Shown here: positions 17,330 through 25,516 of the stretch, piece after piece
Layout of the letters: the number at the start of each line of letters is the position of its first letter
Position numbering within the stretch: position 1 is the stretch's first letter
Source: Desulfarculales bacterium UBA702
GTDB taxonomy: Bacteria > Desulfobacterota > Syntrophobacteria > Syntrophobacterales > Syntrophobacteraceae
Reading direction: 5' to 3'
DNA length: 42,788 bases
Assembly (NCBI GenBank): GCA_002298165.1
Contig: DBMI01000057.1
Coordinates: 1 to 42,788, forward strand
Translations under genes and position numbers: made by a program
Notes under the pieces: generated by a model
Seen by the model: the letters and a program-made list of their open reading frames with translations, nothing else
The model's database searches: none
What the model was told of the DNA's origin: nothing

Positions 17330-17564
17330 ATTTTCTCCCGTTTCCCGGGTATTTCCAACATCGTGGAAAGGCCTGGAAGCAGAACGAAATTCCGATTGAG
17401 CAACAGCCCTGTTATGGCGTGTCTCCCGACCGCCATTTCCGCGAGCAAGGTTTCCCTTGCCAATTAGTGAGACCTTCGGTCGGCGCGGGTAGCATGGTCG
17501 GCAAGCCGAGATACAACAACTTTCGAAGACCGTGCCAGAACCAGGACCCCCGCCAAAGGCCCTT

Positions 17565-18611
17565 CTATCTCCCCACCACCGCCCTGATCTCTTCCTGGAT
17601 CTTTTTTATCGTCAGCCCGCAACGGCTTACCGCAAGGAGGCCTACCGCCCAGAGTGGCAGGGTGATAATGAGAAATACCATTACGGAAAAAGCGGCTGAT
17701 GCAGTCTTGTCACATCCGAAAAGCATAAGCCCCGTGACGCACAGCAACTGGTAAGTGCCAACATTGGAAGGTGCGCTGGGCAGTAATGTTCCCACTCGAA
17801 TCAGAAGGAACACGGCAGTCCCAACCAGAAATGAGGTATCCAGCCCAAAGGCGAGCATCACGAACCAGAAGGCAAGGATCTGGAAAATCAAAACCAGAGA
17901 TGAGACGATAAACGACAGGTAAAATGACTTAGTGCCCGCAAGCAGGTGTATTTCATCACTGATTTGCCTGAAGAACGATACCAGGATGTGCAGCGGCTTC
18001 CATGTGATTTTCTTGCCGTTCTTTACTGAGTCGGGCTTTGGTTTCCTTAGCAAAACCAGATAAATGAGAATGCCTGTTACCACCAGAACGGCGATTCCCA
18101 CATTGTCTGCGACTTTCAGTATTTTCTCGGGAAATTCTTCCAACACAATAGCAGTTATTCCAAGGATGCCCCCCAGCCAGATTGCATCAAAGAGCCGTTC
18201 GATTACTACGGAAGGAATTGCGGCAATGAACCGTATCGAAAGCCACCTCGAAACCAGGTAGACGCGCACCAGTTCGCCCATTCGCAAAGGAAGGACTTCG
18301 TTGGTGAAAAGACCGGCATAGATGGCTTTCGATGCATCCAAAACCGTTATTTGACCGAAGTGCCGGAGCAGCATTTGCCACCGCAGCCCCTGGAAAACAT
18401 ATCCCAAAATATCACAAGCAACGGCGGGCACTATCCACCACCACCTTATTGAGGACGTATGCTCCAAAAACTCCCGGTAACTGATGTCATGAAAGACCCA
18501 AAGCAGGCATAGAACAGCCAGCAAGGCCCCCAGGAGCGGCTTTAGTATACGCCGTGAAGCTTCCCGCCTGGCCGAATAAGATGTAGCAACCTGAATTGAG
18601 TTCTCTTTCAT
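17565..18611 (-). CDS. Flippase-like/lysylphosphatidylglycerol synthase transmembrane family protein
   Basis: 348 residues with about eight hydrophobic segments. Signature phrases of the LPG_synthase_TM/AglD (UPF0104) family are present: GLRWQMLL near 75, PLRMGELVRVYLVSR, ERLFDAIWLGG, and LLPSAPSNVGTYQLL near the C-terminus. The family includes the membrane part of MprF and many bacterial proteins thought to move or modify lipids; there is no aminoacyl-transfer domain here, so a lipid-flipping or regulatory role is more likely than LPG synthesis. It stands alone, divergent from the MmgE/PrpD gene. The start at ATG 18611 gives a short cytoplasmic N-terminus before the first membrane segment. 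Confidence 0.88.
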   Translation of the reverse strand: MKENSIQVATSYSARREASRRILKPLLGALLAVLCLLWVFHDISYREFLEHTSSIRWWWIVPAVACDILGYVFQGLRWQMLLRHFGQITVLDASKAIYAGLFTNEVLPLRMGELVRVYLVSRWLSIRFIAAIPSVVIERLFDAIWLGGILGITAIVLEEFPEKILKVADNVGIAVLVVTGILIYLVLLRKPKPDSVKNGKKITWKPLHILVSFFRQISDEIHLLAGTKSFYLSFIVSSLVLIFQILAFWFVMLAFGLDTSFLVGTAVFLLIRVGTLLPSAPSNVGTYQLLCVTGLMLFGCDKTASAAFSVMVFLIITLPLWAVGLLAVSRCGLTIKKIQEEIRAVVGR

Positions 18612-19064
18612 ACTTTCTCTTATCGTCAGTTTGCTACTGAATCGTAACTGATTCCTGGAAGAGCTGAAATTTTGAGGCAGTCTGTTCTAAACCCTTATCG
18701 GGCCATATTCGATGAGTATGCAAAATGGAGTTCCCGGATTGGTGATCGCTGAATTGGAGAATTATGAGTTCAGTGGCGCAAAAACCGATATTGCCCCAGG
18801 TAACAGACCCTTTTAATAGTAACAAAACCGGGCTTCGATTCAAATCAAAAGCTTTACAAAACTTTACCTATTATCGATCACCATTTACAAACGAGTAGCC
18901 TTTGGCAAGGGATATCTCACAGCGGCAATTTTAATTTCTCTAACATAATTCCGAGTGCCCCTCCGGGGAATTCCCACTTTTCTCGACTGGGATGATTAAC
19001 ATTTGATGCAGAATAAAGTCTCCCATCAATTTGAAAGTCTTGCCCCAGAAGCCTGGAGGAATCT
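18612..19064. other. Divergent intergenic region, no gene seen
   Basis: The stretch is AT-richer than its neighbours. It should carry promoters for the membrane-protein gene on one side and the MmgE/PrpD gene on the other, but no hexamer pair is convincing. GGAGGA at 19054-19059 is the ribosome site of the plus-strand gene. Confidence 0.5.
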
Positions 19065-20438
19065 ATGCCGCTTGTAAAAGAACTTGCGTCATTTGTTTCA
19101 AGATCTGAATATGAGAATTTATCCGAAAATGCTCGGCTGCAGCTAAAGATTCGAGTGCTGGACAGCCTGGGCTGTGCCATTGGAGCGCTTGGAGGCGAGC
19201 CAATAAGGTTTGTCAGGCAGCAGGTCGAGGAGTTCGGCGGAAATCCTTTTTGCACGCTTATTGGCACACAGCGCTCTTCCCCCGACCGGGCAGCCTTTTA
19301 CAACAGCGCCCTGGTCCGATATCTTGATTTCAACGACAGTTATCTTGCCAAATTTGAGACGTGCCATCCAAGCGACAACCTGGGGGCTGTTCTTGCGGCA
19401 TCCGAATACGCCAAAAAATCCGGGAAAGATTTCCTGGCGGCGCTCGCCGTTGCTTATCAGGTTCAATGCCGGTTTAGCGACGTAGCCCCGGTGAGAGACA
19501 GGGGATTCGACCACACAACGCAGGGGTCCTATGCCGCTGCAGCGGGGGTCTCCAGGGCCTTGGGGCTGGATGCGGAAAAAACTGCAAATGCAATCGCAAT
19601 CAGCGGCACTGCATTCAACGCTTTAAGGGTAACCAGGACCGGCGCCCTGTCGCATTGGAAAGGGCTCGCATATCCGAACACTGCCTTTGGCGCAATACAC
19701 TCGGCCTTTCTCGCCATGCGCGGTGTAACTGGCCCCCTTGAGGTCTTCGAGGGCAACAAGGGCTTCATGGAAACGATCTCGGGTCCGTTTGTGATCAACT
19801 GGTCACATGAGGACCTCGAACGCGTAACCTCCACCATAATCAAGAAGTACAATGCCGAGGTCCACTCCCAGTCAGCAATCGAGGGTATACTTGAAATGAA
19901 GGAAAAGTACGGGTTCAAAGCCGAGGATATCCTGAGCGTTGAGCTGGAGACCTTCAACGTCGCGTTCAATATAATCGGCGGGGGTGAAGAGGGTATAAAG
20001 ACTGTCGTCAGGACCAAGGAAGAGGCCGACCACAGTCTTCCTTATATCCTGGCTGCCGCCATACTCGACGGCAATGTCATGCCGGAGCAGTACAGCCCCG
20101 AGCGCATTCTCCGAAATGACATACAGGACCTGCTCAAGCGCATTCTCGTTCGTGCCCGGCCCGACCTGAGCTACCGCTTCCCTCTTGAGATGCCATGCCT
20201 GCTTAGAGTTAAACTCAAAGATGGCCGAGTCCTCGAACATGAAAAAAGAGATTATGAGGGATTTTACACCAGGCCGCTCAAGTGGGAAGGAGTCGTTCGA
20301 AAATTCGAATACCTGAGCCACCCCTATCTGAGCAATGAGCTTGGCAGGAGCATCCAGGAAGCGGTCAGCGTGCTTGAAAACATCCGGGTGGCTGAATTAA
20401 CCGAGCTTCTGGCAAGAATCGGCACCGAAAGGTCATGA
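19065..20438 (+). CDS. MmgE/PrpD family protein (2-methylcitrate dehydratase-like)
   Basis: 457 residues, typical length for MmgE/PrpD. Family features include the LDSLGCAIGALGG opening helix, YLDFNDSYLAKFETCHPSDN, QGSYAAAAGVSRALGLDAEKTANAIAISG and GALSHWKGLAYPNTAFGA. Members include 2-methylcitrate dehydratase, cis-aconitate decarboxylase and many enzymes of unknown substrate. No methylcitrate synthase or lyase lies nearby, so propionate use by the methylcitrate cycle is not supported here. GGAGGA precedes ATG 19065 by 5 bases. The next gene, a ComA-like synthase, starts 38 bases after its stop; the two are probably one transcript acting on related organic acids. Confidence 0.9.
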   Translation: MPLVKELASFVSRSEYENLSENARLQLKIRVLDSLGCAIGALGGEPIRFVRQQVEEFGGNPFCTLIGTQRSSPDRAAFYNSALVRYLDFNDSYLAKFETCHPSDNLGAVLAASEYAKKSGKDFLAALAVAYQVQCRFSDVAPVRDRGFDHTTQGSYAAAAGVSRALGLDAEKTANAIAISGTAFNALRVTRTGALSHWKGLAYPNTAFGAIHSAFLAMRGVTGPLEVFEGNKGFMETISGPFVINWSHEDLERVTSTIIKKYNAEVHSQSAIEGILEMKEKYGFKAEDILSVELETFNVAFNIIGGGEEGIKTVVRTKEEADHSLPYILAAAILDGNVMPEQYSPERILRNDIQDLLKRILVRARPDLSYRFPLEMPCLLRVKLKDGRVLEHEKRDYEGFYTRPLKWEGVVRKFEYLSHPYLSNELGRSIQEAVSVLENIRVAELTELLARIGTERS

Positions 20439-20476
20439 TCGGGCGCCGGCCGGAACCTGGAAAGGAGGATTGCGCC

Positions 20477-21310
20477 GTGAAACACGACGAAAAAGAAAGG
20501 GCATTCTCATTCGTAGAGCTTAACAGGCGAGATGAAAAGCCCCGCAATACCGGCATAACCGAAATCAGGGGCCCCTACTACACTCCAATGGGCAAAAACT
20601 ACCTTGAGGACGTGCTTGGGACAATGGGCTACTACATCGATTCACTGAAGTTTGCCGGAGGGTCCTTTTCCCTAATGCCCCGTGCGGCTGTAAAGGAACT
20701 GATCGACGTTTGCCACGACCACAATGTGCTGGTTTCCACCGGCGGGTTTATAGAGCGCGTGCTTTCCATGGGCTCTAAACTGGTCAATCGCTACATAGAT
20801 GAATGCCGTGAGCTTGGCTTTGATATAGTCGAAATCTCGGCCGGATTTATCAGCGTCCCGACCGATACGATTTTGCGGCTGATAGAAAAGGTCCGGAAAG
20901 CAGGGCTAAAGGCGAAGCCCGAGGTAGGCATCCAGTTCGGGGCGGGAGGTGCAAGCAGGATAGCGGAACTCGAATCGGAAGGCACCAGAGACCCCGAATG
21001 GGCCATCATTCAGTCCAGGAAATATCTCGATGCCGGTGCCTACATGATAATGATCGAGTCCGAGGGAATTACCGAGAGCGTCAGTGCATGGCGGACCGAA
21101 ATTCCTCCGAAATTCATAAACGCTCTGGGGCTTGAAAATATAATGTTCGAGGCCGCGGACCCGGATGTTTTTGCCTGGTACATTCAGAACTACGGCCCCG
21201 AAGTCAACCTGTTCGTTGACCACAGCCAGATCGTTCAGCTCGAATGCCTCCGCTCGGGAATCTGGGGCACAAAAAGCCTGTGGGGGCGGGTGCTGACCTA
21301 CAGGGACTAA
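20477..21310 (+). CDS. Phosphosulfolactate synthase (ComA) family protein
   Basis: 277 residues with the ComA-family order of motifs: MGYYIDSLKFAGGSFSLMP, VLVSTGGFIERVL, ECRELGFDIVEISAGF, AKPEVGIQF, AGAYMIMIESEGI, ENIMFEAADPDVFAWYI and QLECLRSGIWGTKSLWG. ComA adds sulfite to phosphoenolpyruvate in methanogen coenzyme M synthesis; bacterial homologues usually have other or unknown roles, and no comB or comC is present. GTG 20477 has AAAGGAGG eight bases upstream; an ATG at 20435 overlaps the previous stop but adds only a low-complexity extension. The product is soluble. Pairing with MmgE/PrpD suggests a shared catabolic or biosynthetic step. Confidence 0.85.
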   Translation: MKHDEKERAFSFVELNRRDEKPRNTGITEIRGPYYTPMGKNYLEDVLGTMGYYIDSLKFAGGSFSLMPRAAVKELIDVCHDHNVLVSTGGFIERVLSMGSKLVNRYIDECRELGFDIVEISAGFISVPTDTILRLIEKVRKAGLKAKPEVGIQFGAGGASRIAELESEGTRDPEWAIIQSRKYLDAGAYMIMIESEGITESVSAWRTEIPPKFINALGLENIMFEAADPDVFAWYIQNYGPEVNLFVDHSQIVQLECLRSGIWGTKSLWGRVLTYRD

Positions 21311-21477
21311 ATCAGCGGGTAAACGCGGTCCGAGGTATATTCTTCAATTTGATCCGCAAGGAGCCTTATCATCAGTCCGGATAATTTTCGTGCTGCTGTC
21401 ATCGGCAAGTCCTAAGAGATTCCCGGAAGTCCGCGGATAACATGACTCTGGGGTGTTTACTGCATCACTCGCGCTTG

Positions 21478-23466
21478 CTAACCGGAAGCCCCTTCTGCCC
21501 CAGAGGGTGGGGGTTCAAGCGGCCAGCTTGCACTGATGCAGGTGCCGTGGCCTTCCTTTGATTCTATCACAATACTCCCGCCGGAATACCCCACGCGCTC
21601 GCTCATGCTGACGAGGCCCAGGCCTTTTTCTTCCTTGCCGGAGAGCAATGAGGAATCGAATCCCAGGCCATTGTCCTCAATTCTCATACGGATCAGGTTA
21701 TCCCGTTTCTCGAGCTTCAAAATCACCCTGGTTGCGCCACTGTGTTTGGCTACATTGTGAAGCGCTTCCTGTACCACCCTGAAGATGACGATCTTCAAAT
21801 GATCGGGAATATCATTTTCTTCGACCAGTAGATTTATTTTCACAGAAACGGCAGGGTAAACAGACTGAAAATTGCGGGTAAGCCACCCCAGTGTCGTTAA
21901 CACTCCCAGGTCATCCAGCATTGAGGGTCTCAAGTCCGCCGTTATGCGCCTGGATTCCTCCATGGCATGCCTTGTCAGGCCTATTAACGACTGGAGCATT
22001 TCAGGTCTAAATCCGGAGTTTTTGGCGACATTAACCGTATTTTCAAGGCCGATCTTAATGCTGCTAAGCAGCGATCCGATACTGTCGTGGAGTTCTCCCG
22101 CGATTCGCTTTCGCTCCTTCTCCTGGGCTGAAAGCAGCTTGGCGGAAAGTAGACGGAGCCGGTTCTCGGATTCCAGTAGCGCTTCTTCGGCTTTCTTCCG
22201 CTCCGAAATGTCTTCGATCAAGCCGATGCCCCCTTTAACCGAGTCATCGAGGGCAAATATAGGGCCGAAGTCTGCCTTTAAGTCGGTCAGCCTTCCTCCG
22301 GTTATCGAGAGATAGCTGCCCTCGTAGCAGGCATAGCGACCGGAGAGGCAAGCCATAACAGCCGCTTTCATCTTCTTGTTCTTTAATGACGAGAGCAGGT
22401 TCAAACCGATGAAGCGCTCTTTCGTGGATCCCCAAATCTCGACTATCTTCTCATTGCAGGCAGTAACGATGCCGTCCGAGTCAAAGTGGAAGATTCCAAG
22501 TGGTGAATTTTGAAAGATCAGCCTGTACTTTTCCTCGGACTCGCTGAGTGCTTTTTCCATCTGCTTGCGTTGGGTGATATCGTTTCCTATGCAAAGGACT
22601 TCGCGAACCTTGCCGTCTGCGTCGCGCATGGCTTTGTTTGTCCACGCCACCCATATGCGCTTGCCGTCCCGGCGCACGTTTTCATTCTCATTGGTAGCGA
22701 ACTTATCAGGATTGGTGCAAAGTTCCCTGACGAAGGCCGACATATTGCGCCCATAAGAATCGGTTGACGGGACGATTAGCCCGACAATGTTGCGCCCAAG
22801 GATTTCTTCTTGCGTAAAGCCGAAAAAACTTTCCGCAAATTCATTAAAAAAGGTAATATTCCCAAGTGTATCAAGGCGCAGGATGATGCTGTTTGCGTTT
22901 TCTACCAGCTCACGGTATTTTTCCTCGCTCTTGCGCAAGGACTCAACCGCCTCTTTGTGGGTTGTTATGTCGCGGATCGACTCAACCGCCCCGACTATAT
23001 TTCCATCTGGGTCGTAGAGCGGGGAGGCCTTTCCCCAGAGGAAGGCGCCCTTGCCCGCATTTAGATTCGGGCTGAAGGTCTCGGCAAAAACAGTATCACC
23101 CTCCCTGAGCAGATAGGAGTATAGCGGCTCGATTCCTTGCCCGACACCCAGTGCATAGTCGATAACAATCGGCCTCGCCAGGTCATAGAACGGGATGGAG
23201 TAGGCATATCCGCCCTTGCCGAGAATTTCGGATTTAGGGACTCCGGTCATCTCCTCGATGGCCCTGTTCCAGGCAACGACCAACCCCTGCCGATCTATGA
23301 CAAAGGTTGGGTCCGGCAAAAATTCGATTATGTCGATGAAATTAGTCGATGGGAGTCCATCGGGTGTAAGCGTAAGGCCGGCTTTGGCAGGTTGTTTGCT
23401 TGAATCATCCGGGCCTTGCGGGAAAATGGTCGAAAGGCCCTTGCGGCCTTTTTGATGGGCTTTCAC
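21478..23466 (-). CDS. Three-PAS sensor histidine kinase, HisKA_3 (NarL-partner) type
   Basis: About 662 residues. Three PAS domains run from about 40 to 420: EFLPDPTFVIDRQGLVVAWN, ENANSIILRLDTLGNITFFN and QNSPLGIFHFDSDGIVTACN, each closed by an IT/IS-x-R/H-K type linker. The kinase core is HisKA_3, with ERKRIAGELHDSIGSLLSSI carrying the phosphorylated His, then VVQEALHNVAKHSGA, RIEDNGLGFD and KGLGLVSMSERV. A LuxR-type response regulator is expected as partner, but none lies in the window, so it is an orphan here. GTG 23466 (or 23469) is favoured because GGAGG lies 8 (or 5) bases upstream; the frame reaches 23559, which would add an odd hydrophobic segment from a TTG. It is cytoplasmic with the chosen start. 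Confidence 0.9.
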   Translation of the reverse strand: MKAHQKGRKGLSTIFPQGPDDSSKQPAKAGLTLTPDGLPSTNFIDIIEFLPDPTFVIDRQGLVVAWNRAIEEMTGVPKSEILGKGGYAYSIPFYDLARPIVIDYALGVGQGIEPLYSYLLREGDTVFAETFSPNLNAGKGAFLWGKASPLYDPDGNIVGAVESIRDITTHKEAVESLRKSEEKYRELVENANSIILRLDTLGNITFFNEFAESFFGFTQEEILGRNIVGLIVPSTDSYGRNMSAFVRELCTNPDKFATNENENVRRDGKRIWVAWTNKAMRDADGKVREVLCIGNDITQRKQMEKALSESEEKYRLIFQNSPLGIFHFDSDGIVTACNEKIVEIWGSTKERFIGLNLLSSLKNKKMKAAVMACLSGRYACYEGSYLSITGGRLTDLKADFGPIFALDDSVKGGIGLIEDISERKKAEEALLESENRLRLLSAKLLSAQEKERKRIAGELHDSIGSLLSSIKIGLENTVNVAKNSGFRPEMLQSLIGLTRHAMEESRRITADLRPSMLDDLGVLTTLGWLTRNFQSVYPAVSVKINLLVEENDIPDHLKIVIFRVVQEALHNVAKHSGATRVILKLEKRDNLIRMRIEDNGLGFDSSLLSGKEEKGLGLVSMSERVGYSGGSIVIESKEGHGTCISASWPLEPPPSGAEGASG

Positions 23467-23579
23467 CACAACCACCTCCGAAAAGAAAATGAGCAAGAGA
23501 GCAACCGAGCAGGAAATGGAAAGTGAATTGATTGTTTGACGTTGATCTATACCACACAATTTTCGGATTAGGAATAGAT

Positions 23580-23599
23580 TTGGTTCAATTTTGAATCAA
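23580..23599. promoter_or_regulatory. Imperfect palindrome, operator-like
   Basis: TTGGTTCAA and TTGAATCAA (23580-23588, 23591-23599) are inverted with one mismatch across a TT centre. They lie in the 307-bp divergent gap between the PAS kinase and the K+ channel gene. The position suits a regulator binding site; no regulator family is implied. The remainder of the gap shows no gene. Confidence 0.35.
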
Positions 23600-23773
23600 C
23601 CTGGACTCATTGGGCCTCTTCGTTTAAAAACGTATTAAATTCCTGCCGCCGAAACTGAAAATCGGGGGTCAGGAAGGGTTCACGGTAAACCAAATCAGAG
23701 GGTGGGAGATCGTCTCCAACTACACGAAACTCCCCATTCACGATCTTAACACCAAAACTAACCCGGAGGACCC

Positions 23774-24874
23774 ATGACGTCGGGTCAATCCCGAATTCTC
23801 CATACGAGCGAATTAACCAAGGCGCTATTGGAACGCCTGATTGTTCCGGCTCTGATGATCCTGTTCATGTTCCTCTTTGGAACGATCGGATTTTTATTAG
23901 TAGGCGGTGGCAAGTGGAGCACTTTCGACTGCGCTTACATGACCAGCATTACACTTACCACGGTTGGCTACGGCGAAGTCCTCGAAGATATGGGAACAGG
24001 CGCCCGACTATTTGCCATGGTGCTGATGTGGTCCGGTATGGGCGTCATATTGTATGCCGTATCTTCGATTACCGGCTTCGTGGTGGAACAGAATCTGTCG
24101 AAATTGCTGAGGGAGCGAAAAATGGAAAAGCGTGTTGCGGCGCTTAGAGATCATTATATCGTATGCGGCGCTGGCAAAACCGGTTCGAACGTAACCAGGG
24201 AGATGGTAAACTCGATGCGCCCCTGTGTTGTAATCGAAATGAAACCCGAACGGGTCGAATGGGCGCGAAACCAGTTTCCGGGCGTCCACGTTATTATGGG
24301 AGATGCAACCGAAGAGGAGGTTTTAAAGCGTGCCGGGATAGAAAAAGCGGCCGGTGTTTTGGCCGTTCTCGGCGAAGACAGCCATAATCTTCTGATTACT
24401 GTACAAACCCGGTATGCAAACCCTGATATTAAGATCGTGGCACGATGCCACGAGAATAACCTCACCGATAAATTTTACAGGGCCGGTGCTAATTACGTGG
24501 TAAATCCGGCTCACATCGGCGGCATGCGGATGGCCAGCGAGATGGTAAGGCCACACGTGGTTTCTTTCCTGGACAGGATGCTGCGGGGCAAGGACCAATC
24601 TGTGCGCGTCGAGGAAGTCACCGTCTGCGACTCCTCGCCCTGGGTAGGGCGTTCTCTGGACGAACTTAGAATTCACGACAAAACCGGCCTTATACCGATA
24701 GCGATCAAGCACCCGGAAGAGGAGGACTTCAGGTATAATCCTTCACCCGACGACATATTGCAGCCCGGCACAGTGGCTATCGTAATCGGAAATGCCGATC
24801 AAGTCTCAAATCTGAGACTATTCTGCTCCGATCCCGGCATTGCTCAAGAAGACGAAAAATTCATGGATGAATGA
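23774..24874 (+). CDS. Potassium channel with RCK (TrkA-N/TrkA-C) domain
   Basis: 366 residues. Two membrane helices (LMILFMFLFGTIGFLLVGG and LFAMVLMWSGMGVILYAV) flank a pore loop with the K+ selectivity filter TTVGYGE at about 61-67. A Rossmann-fold RCK_N domain follows (HYIVCGAGKTGSNV near 125, then VVIEMKPERVEWA, IMGDATEEEVLKRAGI), and a TrkA_C domain ends the protein (SSPWVGRSLDELRI, PGTVAIVIGNADQV). This is the MthK-like layout: nucleotide or ion binding to the RCK ring gates the pore in the inner membrane. Start ATG 23774 is preceded by GGAGG. Single-gene unit. Confidence 0.93.
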   Translation: MTSGQSRILHTSELTKALLERLIVPALMILFMFLFGTIGFLLVGGGKWSTFDCAYMTSITLTTVGYGEVLEDMGTGARLFAMVLMWSGMGVILYAVSSITGFVVEQNLSKLLRERKMEKRVAALRDHYIVCGAGKTGSNVTREMVNSMRPCVVIEMKPERVEWARNQFPGVHVIMGDATEEEVLKRAGIEKAAGVLAVLGEDSHNLLITVQTRYANPDIKIVARCHENNLTDKFYRAGANYVVNPAHIGGMRMASEMVRPHVVSFLDRMLRGKDQSVRVEEVTVCDSSPWVGRSLDELRIHDKTGLIPIAIKHPEEEDFRYNPSPDDILQPGTVAIVIGNADQVSNLRLFCSDPGIAQEDEKFMDE

Positions 24875-25516
24875 GAATACCGAGGTGGACAAGCGGGCAC
24901 CCCATAGGAGAGCTGCGGTCAAAGGGGTCGGCAAGGTCGGCACAGGCTGTTTCACAAATCCCGAACTGAAAATAGTGGGCCGAAATTGAAGGAGAACTCC
25001 CCTCCACTGGCGGAGAGTGTTTGGAGGAGGGGGTTGGAAATTCTTAGATCTTTTGTCACTCTCCCCTGGCCCCTTCAAAGGGAGGAGAATCAGCATCGCA
25101 ACTGGTTCGGGCAACAGCCCGGGCAGACCTTGCCGCAACCAAATGCAGGGGGCACGGCTTTTTCGCGCTCACCCTACATACCTCGCAACCCACAACTCCC
25201 CGGCCATCCAGTGCAAAACTCCACCATCCCCAACTTTTCCGGAGCCATCCCTTAGACCCATAAATACCTAAAATCACAAAAATTTCTACAAAAGTACCTA
25301 TCTTATGTCTTAATGAGAAATGTTTTCTCAACCGAAGAGACTTCCGCTGGAGATTCATCATGTAAGTTGAAATTCTCCTCTGGAAAGCTGAATGGATGAT
25401 GTTTATCTTCAGCATGAATTATTTTATTGGCAGTCAGGCTTAATGGCTGCCAACCAGCTACCCGGCCCTGAGTTGGGGATAAGCCGGGCATTTATATAGA
25501 AAAGGAGGAAATTCCC
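24875..25516. other. Intergenic region upstream of dnaK, repeat-like, no gene
   Basis: The first half contains purine/pyrimidine-rich text (CTCCCC...GGGAGGAG around 25060-25090) of the sort found in dispersed repeats, giving short spurious frames. The second half, 25260-25460, is AT-rich and probably holds the dnaK promoter. I see no CIRCE inverted repeat and no clear sigma32-type hexamers. A CCCGGC/GCCGGG dyad lies near 25461-25488, just before the AAAGGAGG ribosome site. Confidence 0.5.

Noticed and set aside
24986..25271. Short overlapping plus-strand frames before dnaK
   Set aside because: They arise from purine/pyrimidine-rich repeat-like sequence and show no protein features.
25460..25500. 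TTGGGG-16-TATAGA as dnaK promoter
   Set aside because: The implied start would fall within or beside the ribosome site, leaving almost no leader; the real promoter is more likely further upstream in the AT-rich stretch.
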